Positions 21,961-34,112 of a stretch of DNA of 64,000 bases are shown piece by piece. Below the pieces are notes generated by a model. That model was not told the DNA's origin, made no database searches, and saw only the letters and a program-made list of their open reading frames with translations. The first letter of the stretch is position 1; every line of letters starts with the position of its first letter. The DNA comes from Phaeosaccion multiseriatum (lineage: Eukaryota > Ochrophyta, other classes). Both the position numbers and the translations under genes were made by a program. The stretch is from assembly GCA_965112735.1 (NCBI GenBank), contig OZ218963.1:3038001-3102000 (forward strand), written 5' to 3'.

Positions 21961-22546
21961 TCCGCGCTGTCAACATCTGCCCTCGCCTGTGCCAGCAGCT
22001 CTTCATCCCCCTTGTCATCCCCGGCTGAGGCTGCCCTCACCTGCGCCAGCAGCTCTTCACCCTTGTTATCCTCGACTGAGGCTGCTGCAGCGTGGACATC
22101 TTCTGCTGCTAGGGCCGGTGCTGGCGCTGCGACTGTGCCAACTGCTGGTGCTACTGCAAGTGGAAGAGAGTGTGAGGAAATGCTGTTCCCACACGACCTG
22201 CTATCAACCAGTCCCCTTCGTCCCCCACGTCATCCTCCTCATCCTCGTCTCCGCTGACGTTAATATCGTTCTCAGCAGGGTCGACAGGCTGGATGAGCCA
22301 CCCCTCCGATGTGCCCTCCTCCTCACAGCAGGCCATACGCTAATCCAGCTGCCATGGTCAGTCTTGCCGGAGGAAGAGCACGATATGAGAAGAGGTGGAA
22401 GTCAGGGACGCGGGAGCAGCAGCAACCGAGAAGGAAGGAGCCAGACGCACGGGGCTCCACAGGAGTGGCGCTTTGGGGATAGCTGTATCTCTTTCTATTT
22501 GCTATGTGAAGATTTGGTCGATTTGATGAATTTCCCCCCATGGCCA

Positions 22547-23405
22547 TCAAATTTCTGGCCAGGTACTTTCAAGTACCCTTGCCTCACCTGAGTCCTGCGA
22601 AAACTGCGCTGCCTCTCGTCCCGCAAACTGTTTCCTCGCTCTCCGCGGGTCCCTACGGTGGAGGCAGCCGCTGTGCACGTCTACATGCGCCCCCCCGCAG
22701 TTGCCTCGGCGGTTTTGGCATAGACAAGCGACACAGGACCGCTGCCCAGCGCGCAAAACGGCCGAAAGGTCGGCCTCGCCGTCTCCGTTGGCCTGCTTGA
22801 TGTTTCGGAAGTGATGCTCGCAAATGTCCTGAGTGAGCTTCCTGAGCACGATAAAGCCGCTCCTGTACTTCGGTAGGCTGAGGTAGTGCCTGCAGAATCC
22901 GTTCATCCCTGTGCATGTCGTTTGGAGGTCGAAGTAGCACTCTCTCGAAAAGAACGAATTTCCGCTTCAGTTGGGCCATCGCTCGGTTTGCCAGCGACAG
23001 CTCCGCCCACCAGTCGCCGAACCATTTCAAGACCGCAATCAGCCTCATCAACGGGCCTCTTGGATCATCCAGACCATGCCATGTGACCTTCTCATCCTTG
23101 TTCTTGCTGAGAGGGTCCCCCCTTGAGTTGCAGATATCGAAAAAGGAGTTGCTGTTGTCGCAGTACTCCATGTGGTGTGCACCAGGTAGCCCTACTGCTC
23201 CTCTGCGGGCACGCCCTCGTCCAGCGGTACCTCCACACGCTCGTGCTCGAGGATGCGCTGGACTCTGGATGCGCTGGACTATGGCCTCCAGGCGGCCTAT
23301 CTTCTTCTTGAGCTTTCCCGTCTGGTCCGTACCAGCTGACAGCGCAGCAGAACAGTCCGCCCTGTGAAAGTGCTGCGATTCTTCCCCTTCAATCTCTTGA
23401 TACAC
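22547..23405 (-). pseudogene. P-element-like transposase fragment, frame-disrupted
   Basis: Reverse frame from 23405 contains a heptad-like LKKKIGRLEAIVQRIQS and WHGLDDPRGPLMRLIAVLK; after PPNDMH (near 22908) the frame shifts to MNGFCRHYLSLPKYRSGF and LTQDICEHHFRNIKQANG. The latter resembles the (T/N)QD-x-x-E-x-x-F-x-x-I/VR segment of P-element-like transposases. Neither half is a complete transposase. It may be the missing upstream part of the family represented at 19330-20583 on the other strand. Confidence 0.45.
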
Positions 23406-23474
23406 TCATCCGCTGACGCTGCGGCGGCGGGTGCCATATATGAGTAACAAAGCAAGCATAAGAGAGGTGCGCAA

Positions 23475-23645
23475 GGAGGGAGCAAGTGCGTAGGTGCGTG
23501 GGTGGGTGCGTTGGTGGGTGGGTGGGGTGAGTGTGTGAGGGGGTAGGTGAGTGCGTGAGTAAGTGAGTGAATGAGCGAGCAAGTGCGTGAGGAAGCGAGT
23601 GAGGGAGTGAGTGACTGCTCAAGTGCAGGAGTGAGGAAGTGAGTG
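23475..23645. repeat. Degenerate GTGAGT/GTGC satellite
   Basis: A run of short GTGAGTGA, GTGCGTGA and GAGTGAGT units over about 170 bp, imperfect, adjoining CCACTGCCGTCCA-type direct repeats to about 23740. Noncoding by composition. Confidence 0.75.
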
Positions 23646-24521
23646 ACGCCTGTCTACTGTACACACTCACCTGCGGCCGTCCACTGCCGTCCACGGCCAC
23701 CCAGTGCCATCCACTGCCACCCCCACCCCCCTGTATCCCACCCCCGGCACCTCACCTCTGCGCCTCGTTTCCTACTCTTGGCAAGGACGTTGTTGTTCAT
23801 GCTCTGACACCCCCGGCACACTGTCTTCATGCCTTCACCAGAACACCCTCGCAGGCCGGGGCACGGAACACGCTACGCCCCTTGCTGACGGCCTCACTTG
23901 CTCCCTTCGCCTTCCTCGTGGACCGTTTCGTGGACGAAAAACGCCGATAGAGCAGATCCTGTGCCGGAGAGGACCCCATGCAGGGTCGCCACTCCACCGT
24001 CGCGTAATTCTGGCAGTCCTGCGTACAGAGCTCTACATGCATTGACACTCGCTTTTCCCCCCTCTCTCCTTCCTCAGTGTTCACCACTCCTCCTCCCCTG
24101 GGCAGCGAACCTGCAAAGCCTCCACCTTACCCGGGGGTCCTCCCTCCGGGGCTTTTGAGAGAGGAGGAGCCTCCACCTCGTCCCACAGGGTGCTGCGAAG
24201 GAGAGGGGGTGTAGCATCCACTATCTTCATCACAAGGTCCCCAAATAACGCGGGCGTAGGGAGTCGAAGGGACCTGTCCCAGTCCCCGCTACGCAGCGTC
24301 GATCATTCTCCTCAACACCCCCCCCCCTCTCCCCTCACCTACATGTGCTGCGAGAGGATGGCGATGGCAGTGGACGGTTATTCCCTCTTTTCTGTTTTCT
24401 GTTGCTTGTAATAAAAACGAAGTAGAGAAGCTCAGAGAAGCTTTCGGTGGGAGAGTGGGAAGGAAGGGACCGTAGAGCGAGGCAAGCGGGAGAACGAGAT
24501 CCCTGTCCCCTCCTTCTGACC
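23646..24521. other. Region without a supported gene
   Basis: Open frames on both strands up to about 110 codons, none with a family I recognise. It includes a CCATCCACTGCCAC direct repeat and, at 24400-24420, an AATAAAAAC that could be a polyadenylation signal for an unidentified forward transcript. Confidence 0.35.
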
Positions 24522-25106
24522 ATGTCAATGTAAGTTGTTTTTTTTTCTTGACGCGAGAGTTCCTGCTTTAGCACAGGTTTGTTTCCTTGGGCTAAAGCGA
24601 GAGGTGTGGGGAATGTGAGAGGACTGGTGTTGGCTTGGTCCACCCGGCTGCTTGGAAAGGGTGAAAGCAACTCCGGCGCCAACCCCCATCTGAGAGTTCT
24701 GGGCAGCCGAACCACCCCACCTCCCTTGGGCTGGGGTGATGTTTCCTCACTTGAGACGTACTGCGTGCTTTCCCACCTGGCCTTCTGCTTCTCTGTCCTC
24801 CCGTTCTTCCCCCCTCTTGCTGCCGCTGACGCCCGTGCTGCTTCCTGCTCTCCCTCTCTCCGCCCCCGCTCGTCGCCCGGTAAACAGGTACATTCGCCTG
24901 AAACGGCATCAAACCACAATATTCATGCACGTGGAGGCTTCAGACACATTCAGCACAGTGAAAAGCAAAGCTAGTACTATTCTCAAGACGGACCCACAGA
25001 ACATTGGCCTCTTTGCCACCGCAGACAAGTCCAGGGAACTCACAGACCTGGCCACCATCGGGGATCAGGAGATACGAAATGACCAAGGTGCGCGTACGTG
25101 TGTCGT

Positions 25107-25156
<50 letters not shown>

Positions 25157-25380
25157 TTTCGATAGGACGCCCTATGGCATTGAGGTACCCTCGTACCGTC
25201 CCCACTTCTTTGCTTTGTCTCGAAGTACGTCGAATATATCTTACTCTCTCCCTCCCACTCCCCCCCCCCTCCCTCCCTCCAGTGGTGTTTCTGTGCATTA
25301 GGAAGGGGGGAGATACATACGAGGACGTGCAAGTACCAGGCGAGGAGGAAGGAAAGGAGCCTGGCTTTGTGCCCGCATGA
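24522..25380 (+). CDS. ELOB: Elongin B homologue
   Basis: Three exons (24522-24529, 24888-25087, 25283-25380) give 101 residues. Only eight coding bases are in exon 1; joined to exon 2 they make MSMYIRLKRHQTTIF, aligned with MxVFLMIRRHKTTIF of Elongin B, a ubiquitin-like fold. The rest keeps STVKSKASTILKTDPQNIGL and a C-terminal acidic tail. Elongin B pairs with Elongin C in cullin-RING ubiquitin ligases and transcription elongation factors. The single-exon frame that begins at a non-ATG codon upstream is rejected for this reason. A GT-repeat microsatellite follows exon 2 in intron 2. Confidence 0.85.
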
Positions 25381-27162
25381 GATGGGGGGGTGAGCAACGA
25401 GTGTGTTGCCTGTCTTTACATGTACTCGTCAGATGCATCTCTTTTCAGGGGAGAGCTCGGTAGTGGCCCGCCTGTGGCTCATCACAGCCCTGCTCGCGCT
25501 TTCTTTCGCTATTTCAAGTGGCACGACATGAAGAGGAAGCTGATGGAGCTAGGGAAGGAAGGTGGAGAGGATGTGAAGGTGTGGGGGGGAATATGCCCCT
25601 GGCAAGTAGGCGTGGCAAGGCCAAGCCTGCACGCCATTTGGATGCGAAAACGTGGCGTGAAAAAGTGTTTGGCATCATCTCCCGTCTCGGACTGAGAGAG
25701 AGGCACTCGGGAGGCTGAGGCAAACTGAGGATGCGTGTCGAGCGAGCCCTCCTGTGCTTGTTTGTCTGCTCTCCCAAACAAGATGCAGGCATGACACCGC
25801 CTTGTCTTTTAAAGCCATGGTAATGCGCTGTCAGGGCTGAGTGCTGACCGTTACTGCTCCGGTGTGCGACCTGTAACCGTGGCTGGGGCTCACAAACGCT
25901 AAAAGTACGGACACTGGCGAGCTTATAGAAAGCCCAGCAATCAGACTAGCACTTGTCTGCCTTCCCTTCGTTGTGCTTCACTCTAATGACCCTCTCGTGG
26001 TAGCCCCACGGAGGTTGACCGCCCCAAGCGGTTGGTAGGCCCGGCTTTCCAGAACGAAGATACCCCCTCCCCTTTGAGCGTTCCCTGACCCAGGGGGGTT
26101 TTAGGTTGTGGCGCTCCCGCTGCAGAGCAGCCCCGCCTGTGTGTGTGTAAGGTAGCAAGGTGAGGAGCTGGATGAGGGTGGCGAGAGTGGAAGGGTAGGC
26201 TGCTTTCTAGTGTGTTGCGTGGTTGGCTCTTGCTTTCCTGTTGTGCTTCTTCTCCACCAGTGCCAAGGGAGCAGGGGCTTGCCCAGCTTTTTTTTTCGCT
26301 TTGTCTTGCAGCAGCAGCAGGTGCAGCAGCAGGAAAGCCAGCAGCAGAAAGAGGCGAGGAGGAAACTTCGGAGAGAGGAGGGTTGTGGAGAGTATGCGAA
26401 GAGCGAGAGGGATGATTCCTCCCTTCCAAACAAGCGAGGCAGCTTAAAGGGGGGTCAGACTACGTCTACACCTAGCGCTGGCAGAGGAAGGGGCATTAGG
26501 GGAACAGGGGATGGGTGAGAAGCTGCTGGGCATGATGCTTTTGTGAGCGCGCGATTACGGACAGGACGCCACTTTTGGATAGTGAGATGAGAAGAGAGGG
26601 GAGTGGGAGAGGGCACGTTTGCGCTTGGAACAAGAGAAGGTACTTCTCCTCCGTGTTGCACCCCTCCCTACTCAGAGAGTTCTGCCGCTTCTGTGCGAGC
26701 GACTTGCGCGTGCGGGCGACTTGGTTTTATTGCAGCGTACACTGAGGCCTCGCTTGCTAGACTCAGCTGAATTGAGGAGGGGGCGAGGGAGACTGAACGA
26801 ACACCTGATCAGGAGGAGCAGCAGCGCCAGCCAGAGGCTTGCAAGCAGCGGAGACGAAGAATTGTTTCGATGCTCTTTAAGGCTTGTGGCGGTTCTCGCA
26901 GTTTATTGAAGCACTTCCCGTTGTATTGGGGCGCCACTTCCGACCCCAAGCCCAGCATAGGGGCCTTCCAGCTAACGATGCCCTCAGTTTGTGTGTGAGC
27001 GTGCTTATCCCCCCTCTACCCCTTTCTTTGCCACACTGCAGCTCATCTCTTCCCTTTCCTCTATCTGCCCCCCTCCGGCTGTCCTCCCTGTTCCGCCCCC
27101 ATTCCCTCCGACTCGCCCCCCTCTCTACCACTTTCTTCCTTTTGCCTTCGCACATGCTGCAG
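25381..27162. other. Region without a supported complete gene
   Basis: Possible exon-like pieces: 25449-25535 (after a TTTTCAG acceptor) and a Gln-rich frame 26310-26518 after TTGTCTTGCAG that reads QQQQVQQQESQQQKEARRKL and stops with GRGRGIRGTGDG. They could belong to an unrecognised gene, possibly a Gln-rich regulator. The last part (about 26900-27162), with a CTGCAG acceptor next to the uS8 ATG, is probably the uS8 5' leader and intron. Confidence 0.35.
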
Positions 27163-27840
27163 ATGGTTCGCATGAGTGTTCTTGCGGATACCCTGAAAAC
27201 CATCTCTAACGCGGAGAAGCGCGGGAAGCGGCAGGTGCTGATCCGGCCCTGCTCAAAGGTGGTGGTCAAGTTCCTGCAAGTCATGCAGAAGCACGGTGAG
27301 CTAAGAAAGTAGCGAGAGGGAGAGAGCAGCAGTGGGGGAGGACTCCCTTGTCTCTTGTCCTGCACCTGATAATACGAGCGTGGATGCTGTGGCTCATTCG
27401 GGAGATGCGCTGTGTCGTTTGTGGTGATCGTGACTCCTCTGCTCACACTCTCTGAGAATGAGCAAGCTCTTCCTTTCGTGTAATGGCAAGCTTTGCGTAC
27501 TGTAGGAGACGTTGAGCGCCCTCGTGTAGGCACTGAATGGTATGTAGGTGTGCCGGTGTGCCGGTTTGTCCATTTGTACTCACACGCTTCAATTTCTCCT
27601 TGGACGACGGCCGCGTCTTGCTCGTTGCTCCGCAGGATACATTGGCGAGTTTGAGATTGTTGATGATCACCGCGCAGGAAAGATTGTGATTGAGGTACGC
27701 TCAGGCGAGGGGTGAAAACAAGGAACGGAGGGAGGAGCAAAGGGAGAGAGGAAGGGGGGGGCGGCGAAGGAAAGAGAAGAGGTGTGTGTGTTGTGGTGCA
27801 GAATAGTGTACAATCTTCTTCGCCTGACGCTGTCTCCTGG

Positions 27841-27874
<34 letters not shown>

Positions 27875-28542
27875 CTGTCTTTTTCCGGCAGCTGAACGGC
27901 CGCATCAACAAGTGCGGAGTCATCTCCCCACGGTTCGACCTCGTCCTCGGAGACACGGAGAAGTGGGTCATCAACCTTCTGCCAGCTCGTGGGGTGAGTT
28001 TCATTGCAGTAGGAGAGATAGGCAGGCAGACAGCACACTTGTTTCCCAGGCGCTTTGAGGACGGTTTGCGACAAGACTCCTCCCCTCAACTTCCCTGTTT
28101 ATTCCCCGACTTTACGGTGTCTTGGCAGCCGTCCCCCCTCCCCTCCACCCCTGTCTGTGTATGTGGTGTGGCCGTAGTTGATGATACCCCGAGATCTGAC
28201 ACCTCTTGTTTGAGAGGCGACAATAGATTGCCTCGCTGAACGCAAAACTTTCAAAGTAACTGATACTGCCACACACTGTACCACCACTGCGAGCCAGAAG
28301 ACAAGGCGACGCTAACCAAACACTATTATTTGCAGCTGTAACATTTCGCTCACAACCAACCCCCCACCCCCTCCTCCCCCCCCCCTTCCCATCCATGTCT
28401 GTCTCCTGTCTCCTGTGCGATCGATGCTCGTACACATGATTAGTTCGGACACATAGTGCTTTCCACAACATACGGTATCATGGACCACGAAGAGGCTCGC
28501 CGCAAGCACACGGGAGGAAAGGTGCTGGGCTTCTTCTACTAA
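27163..28542 (+). CDS. RPS15A: 40S ribosomal protein uS8 (S15a/S22)
   Basis: Four exons (27163-27295, 27636-27694, 27892-27993, 28444-28542) give exactly 130 residues, the usual eukaryotic length. Sequence is highly conserved: [58 protein letters not shown] and the C-terminus [20 protein letters not shown]. It binds the central domain of 18S rRNA in the small subunit. A CTGCAG acceptor directly before the ATG implies a 5' untranslated intron. Exon 4 starts at TTCGGA after GATTAG, giving LLPARG-FGHIVL across the junction. A (CA)n run is in intron 2. Confidence 0.95.
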
Positions 28543-29721
28543 GTGTCCACACATACTCACCCTCTGGGGAGGAAGGAAGGACAGCACAGCACAGCCGTGC
28601 TCGTTGGAGGTCCCCCTCTCCTCCCTCAGGGGAGAGAGAGACAGGCGGGTGCGGCGAGAGCAATGACGATCACGCTCGCACGCATACGTGCGCGAGAGTG
28701 AATCAACCGAGCGCGGCCACGCTGCTATGGCGACGTTCGTCTGAACTGTGTGCGTTTGAGGGTGCAGGCAGGCGCTTGTTGTCTTGCTCTGTCTGCCCGC
28801 GTGGCAAGTGTGGGCGTGGGGTGCCTGGCATCTTCTTTCTGCTGTGTGGGGGTATAGGATAGCGCGTTTCATCTGCGCAGAGGGGCGGGGCTAAAGTACA
28901 TACACACGACCAACAAAAACATAACAACCTCCTGTGCTCTTTATTTGAAGGCGACCATTCATCTGACTGATGCCACGCACGGCTGGCTGACCACTGCCAG
29001 TTCTATGCCTTCCGCGGGCCCTGTTGTGTCGCTCTACGTGCACAATCGTGTGCTTGACGCTGCCCAGCCCTCCTCCCATGAGGGCAAAGCAGCTCCGACG
29101 CCGGGCTTGGGGGTTGGCTTCAGAAGTGAGGATAGGGCTTGGATGGAACGAGGAGTCGGAGTCCCTCTCGATCCTGTCCCTGTCCTACTGCCTTTGCCTC
29201 TTCTCCTTCCATCATGAGGAAGGTAGGAACGTGAGGGCCGCACTTGGAGAGGAAAGAGAGCCCCACAGTGACCATCCATCACCCATCACCCATCAGTCAT
29301 GAGCCATGAGTCATCAGTCGTCCGCCGATCCTCGCTTGCGTCCATCCATCGAGACCACCACAGTGAGTCGCGGCCCTCGTGCTCCAACAAGGGGTTCACG
29401 GTGTCAAGGGGCAGACTACAGCTTCTGCATGGGACCCTCCTGATCCTAAGAAAGGGGCTGTAGGTCTCCCCGCGGGAGAGTGGGGGGGACATAAAATCAG
29501 CCAAAGCTGTCAACTCCCCCAAGAATCAAGGCCCTGATAAGAGTTGAGAAGAGGATGGCCCCTCAACCCGACTCGGAGCTCACTCACTTCGCGCCCAATC
29601 CTTGCTGCTGCAGCGCTGTCTGTCTGCACCGAGCTACGCGCCAACTGCCGTCCCGCGCGCCCTATCCGCCAAGCCGAGCAAGCGAGAAGCGGCACGCGAG
29701 CAAAGACGTCCGTGTCCTTGG
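28543..29721. other. Region without a supported gene
   Basis: A forward frame 28945-29217 beginning KATIHLTDATHGWL follows a plausible acceptor, but no partner exon or family was found. Short frames elsewhere. Likely uS8 3' flank and PEX19 3' flank. Confidence 0.35.
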
Positions 29722-29821
29722 CTATGGGACGATATGCCTGTCAATGGGACCGTATGCCTGTCTATGGTTCCATATGCCTGTCTATGGGACCATATACATG
29801 TCTGTGGGACCATATACCTGT
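29722..29821. repeat. 20-bp minisatellite, five units
   Basis: Five head-to-tail units of the form CTATGGGACCATATGCCTGT at 29722, 29742, 29762, 29782 and 29802, with one to four substitutions each. Lies about 50 bp beyond the PEX19 stop, so in its 3' flank. Confidence 0.9.
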
Positions 29822-29869
29822 CTATTATGCCTCCGTCGAAGACGATGAGGTAGTCGGTCGCTTGCTCCA

Positions 29870-31874
29870 CTACATGATGCTACAGTCCTGGGGGTCCGCA
29901 CCCATTGGGTTGGGAATGCCTGGCATTTGGGGCATGAGGTTCTCTCCCATGTGGGGCATCGTCACCATGCCTTCCGCGTTGAACTCGAGGCCGGGGGCAA
30001 GATCCTTGATGATTTCCGCGGGGATCTGTTTTCAAGCAAATATATTTGTATGAATGCGAGGTGTGCGTGGGGGGGGGGGGATGCGATTGAGGGAGGGAGG
30101 GAGAGTGGGGGGGAGGGAGGGAGGGAGGGAGGGAGGGAAGTGAGACGAGCGAAGAGAGAAGAGAGAGATGAGGTGCGAGAGACGGAGACGTAAGAGTGAG
30201 CAGTTCTGGGCTACATTGGAAAGATGCCCTTCTGAGGAAGCGGAACCGAAGACAACCCTCTACTGCACTGCATCGCCGTCACCGGCACAGTTCAGATGCG
30301 TATCACTTTCAACTCGATGCACGATGCACTTGCGCTTTGTGCGTCGTCTTTCGGTCTGTTTGCCTGTCCCCCCACTCTCACCCCTCATCTTCCCATCCTC
30401 TCCTTCTCCCACCCTCCCTCTCCTTCTCCCCCTCTCCCTCTCCCAATCTCTCACCCGCTCCCCTCTCCCACTCTCACCCTCCCATCCTCCCACTCTCTCT
30501 TTTAACCTTCTGATCCTCTCCTCCTCTCAGCCTCCCCCCTCTCTCCCCTCTCTCACCCTCTCACCTGGCCGTGCTCCTGCAGGTCCTGCAAGAGCTCCAT
30601 AAGTCGCGGGAAGTTGTCCGCCTCAGTCTCATACACGCCCAGCACCCGCTGGAAGTACTGGTACTGCCGGCCATAGCGGTTGTAATCCGCATCTGTGAGG
30701 CGAGCCTTGTTCAGAGCCAGCCACTCAGGGTACTTTTCGCACACCTGCGGGGGTACAGCAGCAGAGCAGCAGAGAAGCAAAGAGAGCGTGAGCAGAAAGA
30801 AAGCCCCCCTCGCGCAGCTGCAAGAAAAGACAGACAAGTACCTTCTTGATGGGCTCATACATCATCTCCTTGGAGAGCAGTTGCTGCATGACGTTGTCCA
30901 GGACCTCGTTGTAATCCTCCTTCTCTCCGAAGCTTTCAAACTCGGCCATCATATTCTTCATAATATCCTCCCCAGTTCCCTCCATGGCCCCCATTTCGGT
31001 GCCCTCCATCTCCGCGGCGTTCTGTTGAAGGAACAAGAAAGACACAGACAAAACAACCAACAGGTACGCAGGAAGAAACACGGAAGGCGGCAAATGGAGC
31101 AGCAGAGAGTCGGCCCTCCAAGGTGCAAGTACGTTCCTTCTCTCACGAGTGGGTAATATCAAAAGCAGAAACAAATCCAAGCTTACCTGGGACAGCATCT
31201 CCAGAGTCTTGGCCACGGTCCGATCGATATCGGTCTGCTGGTCAAGGTTTGGAAACTGAGCGCTTTCTGTTTCTGAGCTCTTTCCGCTCTCTGCCACGGC
31301 TCCTCCGCCTCCACCCTTGGCTGTCGCTTTCTCTGTCGAACTCTCCCCCGCAACTGCTTCGTCATCTTTTCGGTCCTCCACCTTGGTAGCATGCATTTGC
31401 TTCAGCATCTCCGCACCCTCCACGTTTGCACCCATATGACTGAAGGCCTGCAGGGACAGCAGTAACAGGAGCAGCGCAATACAGGAGGAAGCTTGAATTA
31501 CGCACACTCTCTCCACCCGCCTCAGCCCATCTCCTTTTACCTTTTCAAGCGACGCCATCATCTCCGGATCGTTGAAGTCCTTCAGCATCTGCTCCATATT
31601 CTTGGCCAAGTTCGCCTCCTCCAAATCCTCCATGGCCTTGATATTGTACGTGTCAGCCCCCTTGCCCTTGCGCTTCTCCGTCCCTGTGGCAGCAGCAGCA
31701 GCAGCAGGCTCAGACGGGCTGAGCGCAAAACACACACAGAGATAGACCGTCGAAAGTCCCCCAAGGCACCTCACCAGCCGCGAGTAGATCCTCCTCATCT
31801 TCGAGTTCATCGAGAGCACTGTTGAGAATGGCGTCCAGCTCGTCCTGCGTCTTCTTCTTTATCATGCGAGCCAT
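29870..31874 (-). CDS. PEX19: Peroxin PEX19
   Basis: Six exons in transcription order 31874-31775, 31683-31541, 31447-31187, 31021-30842, 30744-30565, 30025-29870 join to 339 residues. The C-terminal CSIM is a CaaX farnesylation box, typical of PEX19. The N-terminal acidic helix (DELDAILNSALDELEDEEDL) matches the PEX3-binding site, and QQLLSKEMMYEPIKK followed by YPEWLALNKARLTDADYNRY matches the conserved cargo-binding helical domain. PEX19 is the cytosolic receptor and chaperone for peroxisomal membrane proteins. Middle exon 3 is Glu/Lys/Gly-rich and poorly conserved, as in other PEX19 proteins. A minisatellite lies past the stop and a T-rich tandem repeat precedes the start. Confidence 0.9.
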
Positions 31875-31917
31875 GCTTTTCTTTTTTGGATTCGATCAGT
31901 CCGCCCGTCCGTGGGCT

Positions 31918-32013
31918 GGGAGAGGCGCACTTTTATAGTGTCGACCTGTCCGTGGATCGATTTTTTTTGGTCCGTGGATCGATTTTTTTTGGTCCGTGGA
32001 GCGACTTTTTTCC
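31918..32013. repeat. 22-bp tandem repeat, dispersed family B
   Basis: Units GTCCGTGGATCGATTTTTTTTG at 31948 and 31970 plus a partial unit at 31992. Preceded by GGGAGAGGCGCACTTTTATA, which is shared with 5371-5397. It lies between the divergent PEX19 and MIC10 starts (238 bp apart), so it may be promoter sequence. Confidence 0.75.
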
Positions 32014-32112
32014 TATATTTTTCTGCGCCATCCTCCAGCCCTCCTTTTGATACCTTTTTACCACTACGCCACGCTTCTCCTCCTTAGCCCTCACTTCACT
32101 GGTCCCAGAGCA

Positions 32113-32781
32113 ATGGCGGAACAGAAGAAGGTGGGGGAAATGGTGCTTCTTGGGGTGGTGAGGGAGTGGAAAGAAGGGAAGCGGGGAGGAGAGAGAAGGG
32201 GGGAAGAATAGAACGAGGCGGATGCGAAACGCTTTGGTTAGTCTTGAGTCGAGTGTGTCCATGAGGGAGGAGTAGTAGGTAGGAAGGGTAGTGTGCAAGT
32301 CCACCCACATGCAGCCTTGCCCCTCTCTCTCTTATCGAGCACCTGTCTATCCCACGCTTCCCCCTTTGCCGCACAGGTCCCGTCCGAGCTAGTGATCAGC
32401 GAGAAGTGGGACACATGCCTCGAGCGAAGCATCATTAATTTGGGCATGGGCCTTGTGGTTGGGGGGTTGTCGGCTGTGGTGCTTGCAAGTAAGTGGCAAA
32501 AGGCAGACCCACAAGACTGTGCTGCTGCAGTGTTCTCGCTGCTCCTTTGGCAGGGTCTCCTTTCTTTTGGCCTACAGAACCCCAACTCTGCTGCCCACGC
32601 GCCACCCTCCTGCTTTGTGTGCCCCCCTTCCAACGAACCCAACCGCTCTTCTCATTTACCCCTTCCGACAGGGTCGCCGGGCATGCGCAGAACGCTGACG
32701 GGCTTTGGCGGTGGGTTCGGTGTGGGCTACAGCTGGGTCCTGTGCTCACAAGACTTCGAGCGATTGACTAAATCTAAATAG
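32113..32781 (+). CDS. MIC10: MICOS subunit MIC10
   Basis: Three exons (32113-32130, 32377-32488, 32672-32781) give 79 residues, matching the family size of about 75-80. N-terminal motif SEKWDTCLERSI is followed by two membrane segments with glycine repeats: GMGLVVGG at residues 29-36 and GFGGGFGVG at 54-62, separated by a short positively charged loop. These glycine motifs drive MIC10 oligomers that bend the mitochondrial inner membrane at crista junctions. Exon 1 codes only six residues, MAEQKK. The assignment of exon 1 rests on phase and an in-frame ATG; exons 2 and 3 are secure. Confidence 0.88.
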
Positions 32782-33317
32782 AGAGCGAGCATCATCAAGC
32801 TGCACTTTTATTAGGGGATGGTAGATGTGACTTGAGAGCCCTCGACTCAGGGGCGAAGCGTGCCCGCAAGAGAGTAGCAGGGTAGCATGGTATGCGCAAG
32901 GCGGCTAGCCCTGGGGGAAGGATGACACAGACGAACAGACGAACAAAGAGGAGAGGAGAGGGAAACGATCGAGCATGCACGCTCGCTCGACTGTGCATAA
33001 TCGAAGCCGGGGGTTTTTGGGGGGTGAAGGGTGAGGAGGGAGGGGGGGCAGGGCGTGTAACAGCAATGTCCCGTGATTTGATCAGCTCCATCCCCCAGAC
33101 GACGACAGGACGGGCGACAAAGAACGTGTGTGTTTGCAACGCCGAACGGCTGCGCTCTCGAGGGATGAGTTGAAAGAGAATGAAGGCCGAAGCTTCGAAG
33201 CGCTCACATTCTTTTATGCCCTTAGTAGAGACCTTGGTAGAGATCATGTACAAGGGTCCACGTACCTACCACCCTCCAAGTTAAATGTCATTCATCTCCT
33301 ACTGGGTGCTTTACATC
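32782..33317. other. Convergent 3' intergenic region
   Basis: Between the MIC10 and amidotransferase stops. A reverse frame 33253-32795 is not family-like. No other feature seen. Confidence 0.45.
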
Positions 33318-34025
33318 TCAGCCGACGGCGAGACTGTCTCCTCTGCTTCTTCTCCGTGACGCCTTGATGTACTGCATCAGCTCGATCGCGTTCTTGCATG
33401 CCACCCCGTGGTTGAAGGCGACGAGCTGCCCCTTGCCAATCTCAGTCCAGAGCTCGTTGGTGGTCAGGGGAGCAGTGGCGACGATGGCGATGCGGTCATC
33501 GGGGGTGTTGGCTTTGCTAAAGTCGATACTGGGCAGCACGGGAGGATAGCGTAAGGAGCCGAGAGGTAAGACAGGATAGACGCCCGGGGGGGGGGGCGAG
33601 GAGCGAAGCGATGAAGCAAAAGGGGAGAGCAAGGAGCCAGCAAGTACTACTCCTACCTGTAGTCGCAGTCCGCCAGAGAAACCCGCGCGAAAGGAAATTC
33701 CCGGGTGGTATAGTAAAGGCTGTTCCACACCAAGGACCCCTTGCGAGAGCCCGGGTGGCACCCTGCAAAGAGCCAGCCGCAGCCGTTGCTCAGGAGGAAG
33801 TTGAAGATGGTACCCTCCATGGCACACAGGCCTTGCCACAGCTCCTTTATTGTGTTGTACACGGCCACACCACAGTTAGGGCCTTGAGGGCAAAGGAAAG
33901 ACGGAAGGAAGGAAGGAAGGAAGAAACGAAGGAAGGAAGGAGAAGGGAGGGAAGAGTTTGGTGAACACGTGCTGCTTCTCAGAGTCTGCGTGGAGGGGGT
34001 CGAAGAGAGGCAAGCTGTCTATAAT

Positions 34026-34112
<87 letters not shown>

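Noticed and set aside
25980-26060. Hairpin GACCGC/GCGGTT resembling a small RNA or tRNA
   Set aside because: No conserved loops or flanking box sequences; single short stem can arise by chance.
28945-29217. Forward frame KATIHLTDATHGWL as a second uS8-linked gene
   Set aside because: No matching upstream exon and no family; kept only as a note in the intergenic entry.
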